64,000 nt of DNA from Mantamonas sphyraenae (GCA_026936335.1 JAPMXV010000038.1:1-64000), one strand, 5' to 3'; positions 11,005 through 22,787 are shown, counted from the stretch's first letter. The notes: a model not told the origin generated them from the sequence alone. A program made the numbers and translations.

Positions 11005-11060
11005 CTCGCGCCGATGCGGCCAGACGAACGTGCTGGTGTGCTGTTTGTTGGGTGTTTGGT

Positions 11061-11861
11061 ATGAGCCGCAAAAGGCCATGGCGAGACAGAGAGGGCCATT
11101 CTCTTTTGGAGGACGAGGACGAGGACGAGGACGAGGCGGATCGGAAGCGCCAACGCGTCGTCAACGTTGAAATGCCTGATCTCGACGACGCTGCAGTTGA
11201 GGATATGGTGTCTTGGCTCAAGGAGGACAACAAGACAACTCAACTGCGCATTTCACACGGGGAACTGACCGTGGAGCATGCAAGGAAGCTGGGGAACGCC
11301 CTGCGACATCCGTCCTGCAGCTTGCAACAGCTCCTCTTGCACGTACACCTGTCACGTCCTGCGCTCCAAGAGATTTTGGATGCACTGCAGAGCAATCACT
11401 CGCTTGTGGCGGTCATGCTTCTCTCACAAGCGCGCGCACCCCGGTTGCAGCGAATCATTCACCGCAACCGCGCCCTGGCCCAGCAGCTGTTTGACGCAGC
11501 AGGCAGAGGGGATTTGCAGACGGTCAAGCGCTTGGTTGCGCAGGGTGTGAACCCGCGTGTCGAGCGCAGACATTGGGGGCAGCGGGATGGGCGCCGGCCG
11601 ATTCACGAGGCCATGACGGCCAGCCACATCAATCTTGTCGAGTTTTTCGTGGACGAATGTGGAGAGGATCCACGATTCTTTTGGTATGGTGAATTCCACG
11701 GTGCATTTGGTGCTGCATTTGACACCAGCGTCGAAACAATGCTGGTGATGAACGACGAGGAGGATCCACGAGGCGAGTGGTCCTTCCTTCCTGTGGAGGT
11801 GCTCGACAGAATCATTCGACACATGGCGGCATCCTTCACCGAAGCGTGGCGGTTCTTTTAA
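11061..11861 (+). CDS. LRR/ankyrin protein related to the 4118-6214 gene
   Basis: A single-exon gene of 266 residues starting at MSRKRPWR. It has an acidic run (EDEDEDEDE), degenerate LRRs (about 60-130), a short ankyrin segment (AGRGDLQTVKRLVAQGVNP) and a C-terminal FLPVEVLDRIIRHMA motif resembling the start of an F-box. The order LRR, ankyrin, then ETMLVMNDEE and LPxEV parallels the C-terminal half of the gene at 4118-6214 (EAALVMNGEE, then LPDEVMERV), so the two are paralogues. It starts 56 bp from the GH47 start. Its TAA ends at 11861, one base before the right inverted-repeat arm. Function unknown; an adaptor role is only a guess. Confidence 0.75.
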   Translation: MSRKRPWRDREGHSLLEDEDEDEDEADRKRQRVVNVEMPDLDDAAVEDMVSWLKEDNKTTQLRISHGELTVEHARKLGNALRHPSCSLQQLLLHVHLSRPALQEILDALQSNHSLVAVMLLSQARAPRLQRIIHRNRALAQQLFDAAGRGDLQTVKRLVAQGVNPRVERRHWGQRDGRRPIHEAMTASHINLVEFFVDECGEDPRFFWYGEFHGAFGAAFDTSVETMLVMNDEEDPRGEWSFLPVEVLDRIIRHMAASFTEAWRFF

Positions 11862-11923
11862 AAGCACACCCTCTGCAGGTGTTGTGAAGAGATGCAATGG
11901 ACACATGGACACAGAACAGGTGT

Positions 11924-13650
11924 TTACAAGCGCATCAACGCGCCCCTCCACTCCCTCCTGCCACCCGCCTGCGTCCCGCCCCACTCTTGCCCATCCCCGT
12001 CCTCGTCCTCCTCCTCCTCCTCGTCCTCTTCCATCCCCAGCTGTCCATTCACCACACGCACGTGGTTCCTCACACGCCCCTCCCGCATCCACCCTGCCAA
12101 CCCGCCTCCCATCGCCCCACACTCCGCCAGCTCCCGCCACCCCTCCTGCACATTCTCCCCATGATACTCCACCTCAAACACCATCTCTTCCTCTCCCTCT
12201 CCGTCCGCCTCCCACACATCCACCCCCACATCCCCCAGTCCCGCCTGCACGCTCCGCCCGCTCTGCTTCCCCACAACCTTTTTCTCCACACTCTTCTTCT
12301 TCATGTCCTCCCTCTTCTTGTAGTTCCTCTTCTTCCGCCCTCCGTTCTCCTTCCCACGCAGCATCTCCTGCACCTGGCCCTTCACGTTCCGCTCCAGCGG
12401 GTTCAGCGTCGTGTCTGCCGCCCGCAGCTCACTCCACCGTCCCTGCGCCGGCCCCACTTCCACAAGGTCACTCAGCGCCTGACTCGACCCCTCCATGTCC
12501 AGATTCTCGCTCGTCATCGCCCCAAACGCTTCCCGCACGCTCTCCACCACAAGTGTCTTGTCCGGCTTGTGTGCCACGCTCACAAGCATGTACGGCGAGT
12601 CGTGATACCTCATCACATACCCCACCACCTTGGCCGACGCTCCCTTCACCTTGCCCTTCCCGTCCAGCCGCCCCAGCGGGTTCTTGTTCAGATCCACCCG
12701 CAACCAACAGCCCACAGACAGCCATCGCATCGACACCACGCACTCTGAATACTTCTGCTGCAGCAGGCCACGCACACGCTCCACAAACTCCTCCTGCTCA
12801 AACCAGCCTCCTCGCAACGACTCCTTCTCCTCTTCCCCAAACCGAAGCCGCACCACCTCAAACTGCTTCTTCTTGCCCCACGCGTTGCCCATAAAGTACA
12901 TGTAATCCAGGTCCCCAGCCTGCCTTGGTGTCAACCCATCCCTCTGCACACCACGCACACGCCACGCCGTCCCACAAACCGCCCACACACACACACGTGT
13001 CAGCGCGCCCCCGCTCCGGCCCCGCCTTGGCGCCAAAAAGCCACTCAACTCACAAAATACGAATCATACAGCACATCCAACACCTGTTCCTTGCTGTGCC
13101 GCTTCCAGATGCTCGAGTCATACGTCTCCTCTGGGTCAAACGACTCGTCGTCGCCCCTCCACAATGCCATGCACACCTTGAGCGACTTGCGCGTGATCCG
13201 TTCCAGCTGCTTCTTGATCTGGTCCTCCACGCTGCACGCCACACGCTGCAGTAGCATGCTCACTTCATCTCCTTGCCCCTGTTGCATCTGCATACGCTTC
13301 ACAAGCTGCGTCTCTGCTTCCCCACCTGCTTCCATCTCTTGTGTCTTGTTGCTCGACAGCTGCTGCCTGCTCTTGCGAGTCGACACACGCACGTCGTCTC
13401 CCTTGCGTCGCCTCTGTGTCTTGCGCCTCACCTGCACCACCTCGTCATCGTCGTCCGACCACTCAAGGTCCACCTCTTCATCCTCCGACTCCTCCTCCGA
13501 CGTGCTCCCGCCTTGGTACTCGCTGCCAGAGTCGTCCTCCTCGCTCTGGAACCCAGCCCCAGCCATCGACGCCACCGTGATGTCTGGATGATCCGTCACC
13601 GTCATCCCTTCTGGCATCGCAATGCTCAACGTGCTCTCTTCCACATCCAT
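11924..13650 (-). CDS. CENP-N/Chl4-like inner kinetochore protein, intact copy
   Basis: Exons 13054-13650 and 11924-12943 encode 538 residues from MDVEESTLS. An acidic Ser/Glu-rich N-terminus (about 35-75) and a basic linker precede the family core. The core includes helical segments around WKRHSKEQVLDVLYDSYF, then VVSMRWLSVGCWLRVDL and YVMRYHDSPYMLVSVAH. A Lys-rich linker (about 405-440) leads to a C-terminal segment (VEYHGENVQEGWRELAECG, then GWMREGRVRNHVRVV) that resembles the conserved C-terminus of fungal Chl4/Mis15. The acidic tail is EEDEEEEEDEDGDG. Human CENP-N is 339 residues, yeast Chl4 458. CENP-N recognises CENP-A nucleosomes; that role is by homology. It diverges from RPS14 with 74 bp between starts. 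The assignment rests on visual alignment and needs a profile search. Confidence 0.7.
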
Positions 13651-13724
13651 GCCGGGTGTGTGTGTTGCTCGTTGAATTGGATGGGCCAGAGCGGCACCGC
13701 GCCCACGCAACCACAGAACCCAGC
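13651..13724. promoter_or_regulatory. Short divergent promoter region between CENP-N-like and RPS14
   Basis: Only 74 bp separate the two start codons, so both transcription starts and their control elements must lie here or within the first exons and introns. The same 74 bp arrangement is repeated in the left arm (7309-7382). I see no TATA box. Confidence 0.45.
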
Positions 13725-14777
13725 ATGGTACGTTGACTCTTTCGTCTCCACTGTGCCGACGACCAAAGTGTGCCATGGACCACTCGCACACACCCCTTGC
13801 ACGCTGTGTGGCCACGCATGCCGTCCGCACGGACACAGGGTGACGCAGAGAGGCGTGCGGAAAAGGGGGGAAGATTTGGAGTTGGCCACCTCAACGCACG
13901 CTTTGCACGGACGCCACCGGTCGTGGAGGCACGGACAGGCACAGCCAGGCAGCACACTGACACCGCAGGGTACCTGACATGACAGACCGAGAAGGAGTAC
14001 GCAAAGGAAAACCTGCCGAACGCCAGGGAGGGCGAGGAGGTGTTTGGTGTGTGCCACATCTACGCCAGCTACAACGACACTTTCGTGCACGTGACGGATC
14101 TTTCGGGCCGCGAAACGATCTCGCGTGTGACGGGTGGCATGAAGGTGAAGGCGGACCGTGACGAGTCGTCGCCGTACGCTGCCATGCTTGCCGCACAGGA
14201 CGTGGCCAAGGAGATCAAGGTGAGAAATGGAGCGAGGTTGGAGCGGCAGCTCTTTTTTGCATGCAGTGACTGGGCTGCGGAACGAACAGGGCGAGGGAGA
14301 CATGGGATGCCGATGGGCAGACCAGGTGGAACAGAGGGATGTGCATGTGCCGAGGTGGTAGATGGGGCGTGTGGGTGTCATGTGTGGATGGAAGGAGGGG
14401 AAAAGTGTGTGCGTGCGCATGCGAGGCCGAGCCAAGACACAGTCGGCAGGCACACAGGGACGGAGGAAGTGAGCAGGGGACACGAGACCAGGTGGAGGGT
14501 GCACATACAAATGGATGGATGAGTGACTGACACCAGGTGGGGTGGATGCGCGTTGTACTGTGGAATATGGGACACACAGACCAAGGGAATCACCGCTCTG
14601 CACATCAAGATCCGCGCCATGGGTGGCACGCGCACCAAGACGCCCGGTCCGGGTGGCCAGAGCGCTCTGCGTGCGCTGGCTCGCGCTGGCGTCAAGATCG
14701 GCCGCATTGAGGACTGCACGCCGATCCCCACCGACTCGACTCGCAAGAAGTCTGGTCGCCGTGGTCGCCGTCTGTAA
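13725..14777 (+). CDS. RPS14: 40S ribosomal protein S14 (uS11), right copy
   Basis: Exons 13725-13727 (ATG only, followed by GTACGT), 13986-14219 and 14580-14777. The joined product is 144 residues, starting [13 protein letters not shown] and ending GRRGRRL, and matches the left-arm copy. Introns are 258 and 360 nt, long for this window, and differ from the left copy at a few bases while the exons agree. That fits selection on, or recent conversion of, the coding part. It assembles into the small-subunit platform near the 18S rRNA 3' domain. The duplicated unit includes 41 bp after the stop codon. Confidence 0.95.
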
Positions 14778-14878
14778 ACGACCACTCCACACAATGTACA
14801 GCTTGGTTGCTGCTTGATCCTGCTCTCCTTGCTTCCCTCGCATCGCTCTCCGTCTGCGCCCACGCACCCAGCCCATCC

Positions 14879-15748
14879 ATGTCGGCGCTTGCTCGCCTTT
14901 TCCACGCGCTCCTCTCCTTTTTCTACAGCCTCGCCCTCGCGATCTACCGTACTTGGACCTCATTCCGTGTGCGCTGGACGTATGCCGATGTGGTCGATAC
15001 CGCTTCCACAGTCGCTTTCCGCGACGCCCGCTTTGCAAAGACTCCTCACCACGTCGCCTTTGTCGTGCATCCGGACCAGCCATTGACGTCATCCGATATC
15101 CTCGCCCCTGCCCTCCAAGCCGCAGAGTGCGGCTCCCATTACCTCTCCCTCTACGACCCTTCTGGTAAGTGTCCATCTGTCTGTCGTCCACCCCTCTCCC
15201 CCTCCCCCATGCTCACCACCGGTGCTGCAGATCGCCTGCTCGACGCCTACCCGGATTTTCTCCAGCAATGCGCCACACAAGGTGCTGCGTGGCTACACGA
15301 CCACAAACACACACATTCCTTCACCCACATCCATGTCCGGCGCACAGGAGAGACCTCGGCCATCCAGTTTGGTACAGACGGCGTCGCAAACGAGGTCGCC
15401 GATGCCGACCAGCCTCCCAACAACCACACCTTGTACATTCTCATGCTCGGATCCACCGATGGCCGCCACGTCCTTGCCGACGTCGCCGCCCATGTACAGT
15501 CTGACGCGGCCCAGGTCGACGAGCAGCTCATAGACGCGCAATTGCCCTGGCGCCTCGCACCCAACTGGCCCGAGCCCGACCTCGCTCTCCTCTACGGCCC
15601 AGCCATGACCATGGCCGGTCTCCTCCCGTGGACAATCCGCGTCACCGAGTTCCAGCACATGCCGAGCTCGCCCGCACACACCACGCGTCGCCAGCTCGTG
15701 TACGCCATCCACTGCTACGCAGGCACAGTCCAACGTTACGGGAAATGA
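14879..15748 (+). CDS. NUS1: NUS1/NgBR subunit of dehydrodolichyl diphosphate synthase
   Basis: Non-catalytic partner of the cis-prenyltransferase that makes the polyprenyl chain of dolichol for N-glycosylation, on the ER membrane. Starting at MSALARLF, a membrane-embedded hydrophobic segment (about residues 5-30) is followed by the prenyltransferase-like fold. The best evidence is the C-terminus: LLYGPAMTMAGLLPWTIRVTEF, then a final QRYGK. That contains the RxG motif that NUS1 proteins contribute to the active site of the complex. An intron at 15165-15230 (GTAAGT..GCAG) is 66 nt, in phase and free of stops, so unspliced mRNA would add 22 codons; spliced length is 267. It converges on VPS15 with only 18 bp between stops. 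Confidence 0.9.
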   Translation: MSALARLFHALLSFFYSLALAIYRTWTSFRVRWTYADVVDTASTVAFRDARFAKTPHHVAFVVHPDQPLTSSDILAPALQAAECGSHYLSLYDPSGKCPSVCRPPLSPSPMLTTGAADRLLDAYPDFLQQCATQGAAWLHDHKHTHSFTHIHVRRTGETSAIQFGTDGVANEVADADQPPNNHTLYILMLGSTDGRHVLADVAAHVQSDAAQVDEQLIDAQLPWRLAPNWPEPDLALLYGPAMTMAGLLPWTIRVTEFQHMPSSPAHTTRRQLVYAIHCYAGTVQRYGK

Positions 15749-15766
15749 ACGAACGATCCTGGCACT

Positions 15767-18700
15767 TTACTTCCACAGCCTCACCTCGCCGCTGTCCCCG
15801 CCGCTCACAAGCACGGGACAGTGCGGAAACGGCAGCCACGTCAGCGAGCTGATGCTGTCGCTGTGCGTCACCCTTTCCATCTGCCCATCCGCCTGCTGCG
15901 GGTCGCCGTGGAATCGCACACTGCCCCCGTTCAAATCGTCTCCCTGCACCCCGCACTCTTCGTAAATGGAAAAGTCCACGCCCGCCTGCTCGTACTCGCT
16001 GCAGCGGTACACCGTCGGCCGCCACTTGTCGTACCCACACATCGTGTACGATCGATATGCCTTGTGCAGATCCCACACTCGGATGGCCTTGTCTGTGCCT
16101 GCCGTCACCAGCATGCCCCGCTGACCTGCGCGCGGCACAAGCAGCGCTCGCATCACATGCCGCATCTCCTCGCGCGAGCCAGCATGCGCAAAGTCCAGTA
16201 CCTCCTTGCGTTGGCCGCTGATCCGCGTGTTCACCTCCAGCGAGCTGGCCCCTGGCGTACGGATGCGTGGCAAATCCACAATCATCGACGCTGGCGTGTT
16301 TACGCTGAACCCGCTGCTGCTCAGCATGCTCTGTTCCACCACAAACGATTCGGGCGTCCCTTCGTACACGCTCGAATCCTCCCGAGCTCGGCCAGTTGCT
16401 CGGCTGCTGCTGCTGCTGCTGCTGCTCGACTCAACGCGGATCTCGCCCGTCGCAACCTGTTCCGCCACTTCCCGCTGTGCAAACGGTCCCATGTACGCCC
16501 AGTGTCCACTTTGCCCGGCGCTCTGGGCCCGAAACACGTGTACCATGTTGCCGCTGTCCACATCCCACACCGACGCCTCGCACTGGTTTCCGTTTGTGGC
16601 CGCACACACCTGCGGCCCACGGAACGCCCTCATAAACTCGTCTTCCTGGCTGGCTTTCCCATCCTTCCACTCTGGAAAGTTCACCAGGCTCAGAATTGCC
16701 TGCTTGCACGGATGGCGCCACTGCTGAACCTTGAGCCCATACCGGATGTCCCAAAGCGTCATGTAGCCCAACGAACTGCCCGTCACCATGTGCAGGCCCC
16801 CCGTACCCACGCAGAAGCTGCTCAGCACCCCATGCTTGCTTGGATGGTCCATCGACCACCCGTCCTTCCGCGTGCGCAGATCCCATCCCCGCAGCTTGCC
16901 GTCGATGCACCCGTAGTACACTTCGTGCACAGACGCCTCCTTGTCCCAAGCCACTGCCACCACACTGCTTTCCTCCCCAAGATCCAGCGTTTGTACATGC
17001 CCAAGTCCACTCACACTCATCAGATCCTCCATGTCGTCCACTTCGTGCTCTCCGGGGTACTCCACGTCCAGCACGTGCAGCTTCCCATCGTTTGTGCCCG
17101 CCACCACCCGCTGCGTCGTGTCCACCACACACATGCCGCGCACTCCACTGCCCAGGTCCACATGCGCCCGTGACCCGACCTCCTCCTCCGCCGTTTCGCT
17201 CACATCCCACAGCCGCACGCTCCCATCCAGCGACGCCGTCACGTAATAGCACAGGTCCGCAGCCGCCTCGATGCTGCTCACCCGCGCCGTGTGCTCCTTG
17301 CTCGATCCCACAAGCACTCCCGCCGGCCGCCACGAGTCCACTGCGTCCGCTTGCACACGTACCCGTCCTCCGTCGCGTCCATCCATCACGTCCAGGCCAC
17401 GCGGCCCAAGGATGGCGTCCACATCCTCGCCGGCCACAGCCCCTCGTCCCCGTGTCCCTTCGCTCCCGTTCCCGCTCTCCTCCATACTGTGTGCAAACAC
17501 AGCGTCCTGTTCCCCGACCCAGTACCCTGTCGCATCCATCATCTCTGCAACTTCCACCTTGTGACTCGATCGCCCCAATCCGCGCCGCTTGCTCTTGCTC
17601 GCTGCGACCATCGCCCCTTTCAGGGCCTCGTACGGCGCTTCGCTGTACCGCAGATTCGGTTGCCTGCATGGCACCCTCTGAACGGGACACGCCTCCCCCA
17701 ACTTTGGCTCGCTCGGCCCTTTGCGCACCTGCTTCTTGCTACGCAGTGCCTTCTCTCGCATCGACTCGTCGATGCCCTCAAACATCATGTAGCTCTCCTC
17801 GTTGCCGCTGACCCCAAAGAACGAGTTCAGCTCCGCCAGAATCACCGCTGCACGCTTTGCCTCCCGGATCTGTTCGTGCCGCGTCCGCAGCCGCATCCGT
17901 TCGCTGTCGTCGTGCTCCTTGGCGTTTGCCGCCTCTGCCACAAGCTTTTGCTGCACAGACACGCTCTCGCTCACGGCCAGAAATCGCTCCGCCACTTGAC
18001 GGTCTGCCTCCGCTGCAGCTGCGGCCGGCGTCGGCCTGCTCGAGCTCGACACCTGCGACATGCGCACTTGCGAGCGCACACGCGACTTGATCACGTTCCA
18101 CAGGTACGGGCGCATCAGTTGGAGCTTGCTCTCGTTGCTGTCGTTGAGCATGCCCTCGTAAAAGTCGTTGTTCAGAAACTCGTCAAACTCCGCCTCCTGC
18201 ATCTCCACCCCCGAACTTCCGCCAGACTCAAACTGCTCTTCCTGCTCTTCTTGCACGCCTTGGTAGTTGTCCAACACCACCACCACTGCGTCGTCATCCT
18301 GCTCTGCGTCCGCCGCCGCCTCATCTGCCTGCTCCTCCGCGCTCCCGCCTTCCTCCTGCTCTCCCATGGCGCTGCCTGCCGAGCTGCTGCCTGCTGACGA
18401 TGACGACTGGTGGCGACGTCTGCTCTGCTGGCCCTTCAGCACTCCCTCGGGTGGAGACAGGCTGTGCGAATGCGCCTCGAAACTCGCTGGCAAAAAGTCC
18501 TCGTCGCCGCTCCGCAGCCGTTTCCCCTTGACCACCCTGCGCTTCTGTTCTTGCTCCGCTTCTTGCAGATACATGAGCGACGACACTTGGAATGACATCC
18601 CTCCTGCAGCCAGGCTGGCAGCCTCGTCGATAGTGCGAGAGCGCCGCGGCACACGCTGGATGGGTACACGCAGTGAGTTTGGACTCGGAGTCGACGGGTT

Positions 18701-21700
18701 GTTCGACGCCCCGCTGCTTGTTGCGCTGCGTGGCGACTCGTCGCCGCTCTTGCCACGGCCTCCCAGGTCCAACGACCGCTTTGGCGCGAGTTTCTTGCGC
18801 AGCGGCGCCTTGAACTTGTTCACGGCACGCCGCAACACGCGCGTCTGTTGCTTCGACGCCGCTTCAATCATTCGCGTGCGTACGCGCTCGCTCAGGATGT
18901 CTGCGATGCTCAGCGCCTTGTCAAAGCAAAACCGGCTGACAGGCGGTCGCAAGCTGCTCAGCAGATTCAGCTCCGTGATCACAAGGATGGGTTTGTGCAC
19001 AAAGGGCAACGTCAACGGAAGTAGATGCCGATACACCTTGACTGGCCCCAGAAGTCTGGCTGCACTCGCAAACAAGCCGATCACTGCGTACCGGATCCAG
19101 ATGCTGGGGTGCAGCAGAAGCGGCGCCGTGTCCGTGGCCACAGCCACAATGCTTTCGTGGCTGATCAGGCCTCGGTCTGCAAGAGCACCCAAGGCGTTGA
19201 TGGCCTTTTCTGTGACAAACTCGTCGTCGTCTGCAAACAGGGCGCCAATCACACACGGCACAACCATCACCTGCGTGTGCTCTTGCCCAATCTGGTCGCT
19301 GACGTCGCTCAGGTGCGAAAAAAAGGTGATGCGCAGGTCTTTGTCATCCTGGTTGAGCAAATTGATAAACAGAGGCAGGATGTTGCTCAGCGTGTACGCG
19401 TTGCCCATGAACGCACACAGCTCGCTCACATGTTGAAGCAGCGCTTTGCGCACCACAGAGCTGCTGTCCGTCATCAATTGGTTCACCATTTCCATCGTTT
19501 GCATGCGCACATTGTCCAGCTGCCTGTCGTAGGACAACTGATCCCACTCCGCCTTGCCTTGCTGCACCTGCAGCGAGAGCGCTGAAGTCAGCAGTGACGA
19601 CGATGGCGAGCCTTCGGGTGATGAGATGGACGACGTCGACGGTTGGCGTTGCGTGGCGTCGTGTTCGTGCGCAGACGCAAGTTCCTGCAACCGTGCGATT
19701 GTGCCCACAAGCCGAGTCAGAAGCTGCGCAAACGTCACACGTACAATCTCGGACGTATCGTTGGGCATGTCCAGCAGGTGTGCCAGCATGTAGTCTGGCA
19801 GACCGCGTTCACGCGCAGGCAGCGTGCGCACAAAGCCCAACATCCGCGTCAGGTTCTTCAGCGTCGTCAGGCGCACGCGCGGCTCTTTGTCTCCCAGCAT
19901 GACCAGCATAAACGGCACAACGCGCTCAAAGATCAACGCATCGTCCAGTTGGTAGCCCATGAACAACAGCCAGTCCAGAGCCATGGTCTTGTGCTGTGAC
20001 GAGGCGCAATTGCGCATGCTCGCGCACACCAGCGTCAGCAGCGGCGACAGCATGTCCGTGTCCTGGAACAACACGTCCATCAGGGCATGCGTCATCCAAT
20101 CAGGCGCATCCAACACGCTGTCGCCTCCTTGCAGCGCACGCATCGACGCCGCCAATTCGGCAGACACTTCCTTGTGACTACCTGTCCGCCTCACGTCCGC
20201 TTCGCCCACGTCTGCGTCTGCATCCAGCGATTGCAGCGTCAGCACCGTGTCTTTGGTGGTCACTTGCGGGTGTCCATGTCCGTGCAGCTTCGGCACGCCG
20301 TGCCCGCCGTCCAGCGGTTCGTTGTGCATCCCCAGGTTGGCAAACACCGATCGCCGCAGCTTCTCCTCCTCCACAATCTCCAGCTCTGGCGACGTGGGCG
20401 CCAGCAGACCCAGCAGCGCGTTGTCCAGTGCACCGCTTTCCTGCTCTTGCTCCGCCACCAGCTGATCCCACATGCCCAGGTAGTTCATAAACTGCTTCGT
20501 ACGCTGCAATTGCGCTCGCGTCGCCTGTGTGTCTGCATCCACCTCGGCACCCATCAGCTGCGGTGTCCCTGCTTCCTTTTCCTGCTGCGCAAGCAGCTGA
20601 GACAGGCCCGACGATGGTGTTGTCGGTAGCGTCGGCCCTGCGCTCGCTTCCGTCACGGGTTCCAGAGTGAACACGCTCTCTTTGCCCTTGCGGGTCGATC
20701 TTCCGCGTGTGCTCATGCCTCCTGCTTCGCCAGCCCGTGCGGCTGCCGCTGCTTCCCTCATTTCCGCGCCCCAGTCGCGCAGCGTGGTGTTGGTTGTGGC
20801 TGGCGCCGACGTCGACAATTCCACTTCGTTCTCGTTGCTCGTAGCCTGTACAAGGGTGGACATCGGTGCGTACGCCACCTGATCGTCCATGGGCTCCTCC
20901 GTTTGCTCCTCTTCAGCCTGTTCCATGCGGGCCAGCCGCATGCTGGCCTCCTTTTCGATGCTCCGCAGCTTGGCTGTGTTTTTTGCCATCTGCTGCGGCG
21001 TGGAACCCAGTGAGGCCGTTTGCGCCGCCATGCTCTGGCTTCCTGCCTCTGCACGCCCACTTGACCGTGTCCAAACCATGCGGCGTCCGCTGATGCTCGA
21101 TTGGAACGCGCCTCGCAAACAAGGCATCCAGTCGTGCATCACACGCTGCATCCGTACGTCGCAATTCAGCGTGTTCAACGCACCGATGTACGGATGCATA
21201 AATGCAAACGCGGTGGGGAACGCACGCGGGCTCCACTTTTGTACATACTCCTCCGCGCTCAGGCGTGCCTCCGGGTCCAGTTGCAGCATGTGCAGGACGA
21301 GTTCGCGCACATCGGTGTTTTCAATGCCCTCGAGCAGATCTTCCAGGTGCACGTGTCCCTTGCGGTAAGACAGCAGCGAGGACAGCTTGAACAGCGGCCG
21401 CTCCAAGAAGATCTCGGCAATCAGACAGCCTGCCGAAAAGATGTCCATGGACGGCCTCAGCAAATTGGCCTCCACCAGCTCGTCCTCACCGTCATCCAAC
21501 AGGTCCTCGTCGCCTTCCTGCTCGTCCAGACTTGTGGTGTGCAGGATGGCGGGGCTGCCGCCGTGTTCTGAAGCAAAGCGCACGCGCGCCTGCCGTCCAC
21601 TCACCGATGGCCTGTGCAGGCTGGCAGACCGTGACGAGCCCGACTGTACACTGTTTGCATCCTCGTCGTCGTCTTCGTCCAGATCGTCAGCGCCAAACGC

Positions 21701-22697
21701 AGCTCCCAAGCCGCTGGCCGAGCTGGTGCTTACGCTGCGGCCCATTGTCGCGACGCTGGCCAGCGCCTCCGAGTCCTCGCCGGCCAGCGACACGTCGGAT
21801 GCCAGCGAGTAGGCGTTCTGCAGGGACGGCTCGCGCATGGGTGTGGCCAACTGGTCGTCGAAGCGCTCGGGTGCCAGGTAGCAGCGGCGGTCCTTGGTGG
21901 TGTGGAAAAAGTACGAGTAGAGGGCCGGGTTGGATTCGGGCAGGTACGTCGGCTTGAAGGGCGCAAAGTCTGTCAGATAGGCCCAGCCCCACGATGTCAC
22001 CAGGAAACTCTCGCTCTTGATGTCACCGTGGCATACGCCCACGCTGTGTGCTTGCACCAACGCCTGCAGCAGCTGGTACACCAGCCAACGCTTCTCAAGG
22101 TCGGTCAGGAACGGCGGCGTGCTGTTGGTCGTCCGCCACACCGTGTCAGTGTGTGCACCTGTATGCATTAGGTGCATCCTTTGCTCGCCCCTGTCTAACC
22201 CTATCCATGTCCGCCTGTGTAATGTGTGTCCACTCACCTGATCGCATCCATGCACGGCTTGGAAATGTACTGGCGAATCAGGTACGCCGTCTTGGGCCCC
22301 TGCCCAACACGCGCGTACGCCAGACAATTGGAATGTGTGATCCCGGCCAATTTGTTGTTCATGTCTGTGTGCGGGGGAAAGGGGGCGGGTCGCATTCGGC
22401 CCAAGAGCGTGTCAGCGGCTTCACCTTGCGGCGGCGTGGATGCCTGCAAAACCCACCATTCAGAATGTCCTCAAAGCGTGTCAAAGGCGGGTCTGATGCC
22501 GTCTTAAAGTACAGTTTGACCACCAGCGGGCCCTGGTCGCTCAGGTACACCGCCGTCTTCAGCAGGCGGCCACCAACCAGCTCTCGGTCATACACAAAGC
22601 TCGACACGTCTAGCTCCTCGGTGCCCAGGATCGACGTCAGGTCGTGCAGTCGTAGAGACGACGCGCTCAGCGAGCGTTTGGATAGCTGGTTGCCCAT
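15767..22697 (-). CDS. PIK3R4: VPS15 / PI3-kinase regulatory subunit 4
   Basis: Scaffold and pseudokinase-like partner of the class III PI3-kinase VPS34 in autophagy and endosomal sorting. Exons 22457-22697, 22238-22364 and 15767-22121 join in phase to about 2240 residues. The start MGNQLSKR carries the N-myristoylation signal typical of VPS15. The kinase domain (about 20-330) includes HGDIKSESFLVTSW, LTDFAPFKPTYLPE and CYLAPERF. HEAT repeats span about 800-1200. A C-terminal WD40 propeller (about 1730-2240) ends VSGGDSGEVRLWK. Human VPS15 is 1358 residues; the extra length here is mainly Ser/Glu/Gln-rich disordered linkers, with a Ser-repeat (AGC codons) near 16402-16430. The second intron acceptor was placed so that STPPFLTDLEKRW aligns with the family. 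It diverges from the next gene by 90 bp. Confidence 0.95.
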
Positions 22698-22787
22698 GCA
22701 GACTCGCCTGTGTGCGGATGTGTGTCGCCCCGGGAGCCTGTTGCTTTGCGCAAGCCCCCGCACACAAAACACACCCACCTTGCCACC

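Larger units (their letters stand above)
11862..14818. repeat. Right arm of large inverted duplication (about 2.96 kb)
   Basis: Reverse complement of 6215-9164 with few differences. It carries the intact CENP-N-like gene (minus strand) and RPS14 (plus strand). The inner edge abuts the stop codon of the LRR/ankyrin gene at 11861. The outer edge (14818) lies 60 bp upstream of the NUS1 start. The unique core between the arms is about 2.7 kb. Confidence 0.95.

Noticed and set aside
14220-14579. snoRNA in the long RPS14 second intron
   Set aside because: No C box, no clear H/ACA hairpin pair, and the sequence differs between the two arms without compensating pattern.
13626-15191. Long minus-strand open frame through the RPS14 region (521 codons)
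   Set aside because: Crosses RPS14 exons and introns in antisense and has no recognisable pattern; it spans the arm edge and has no support.
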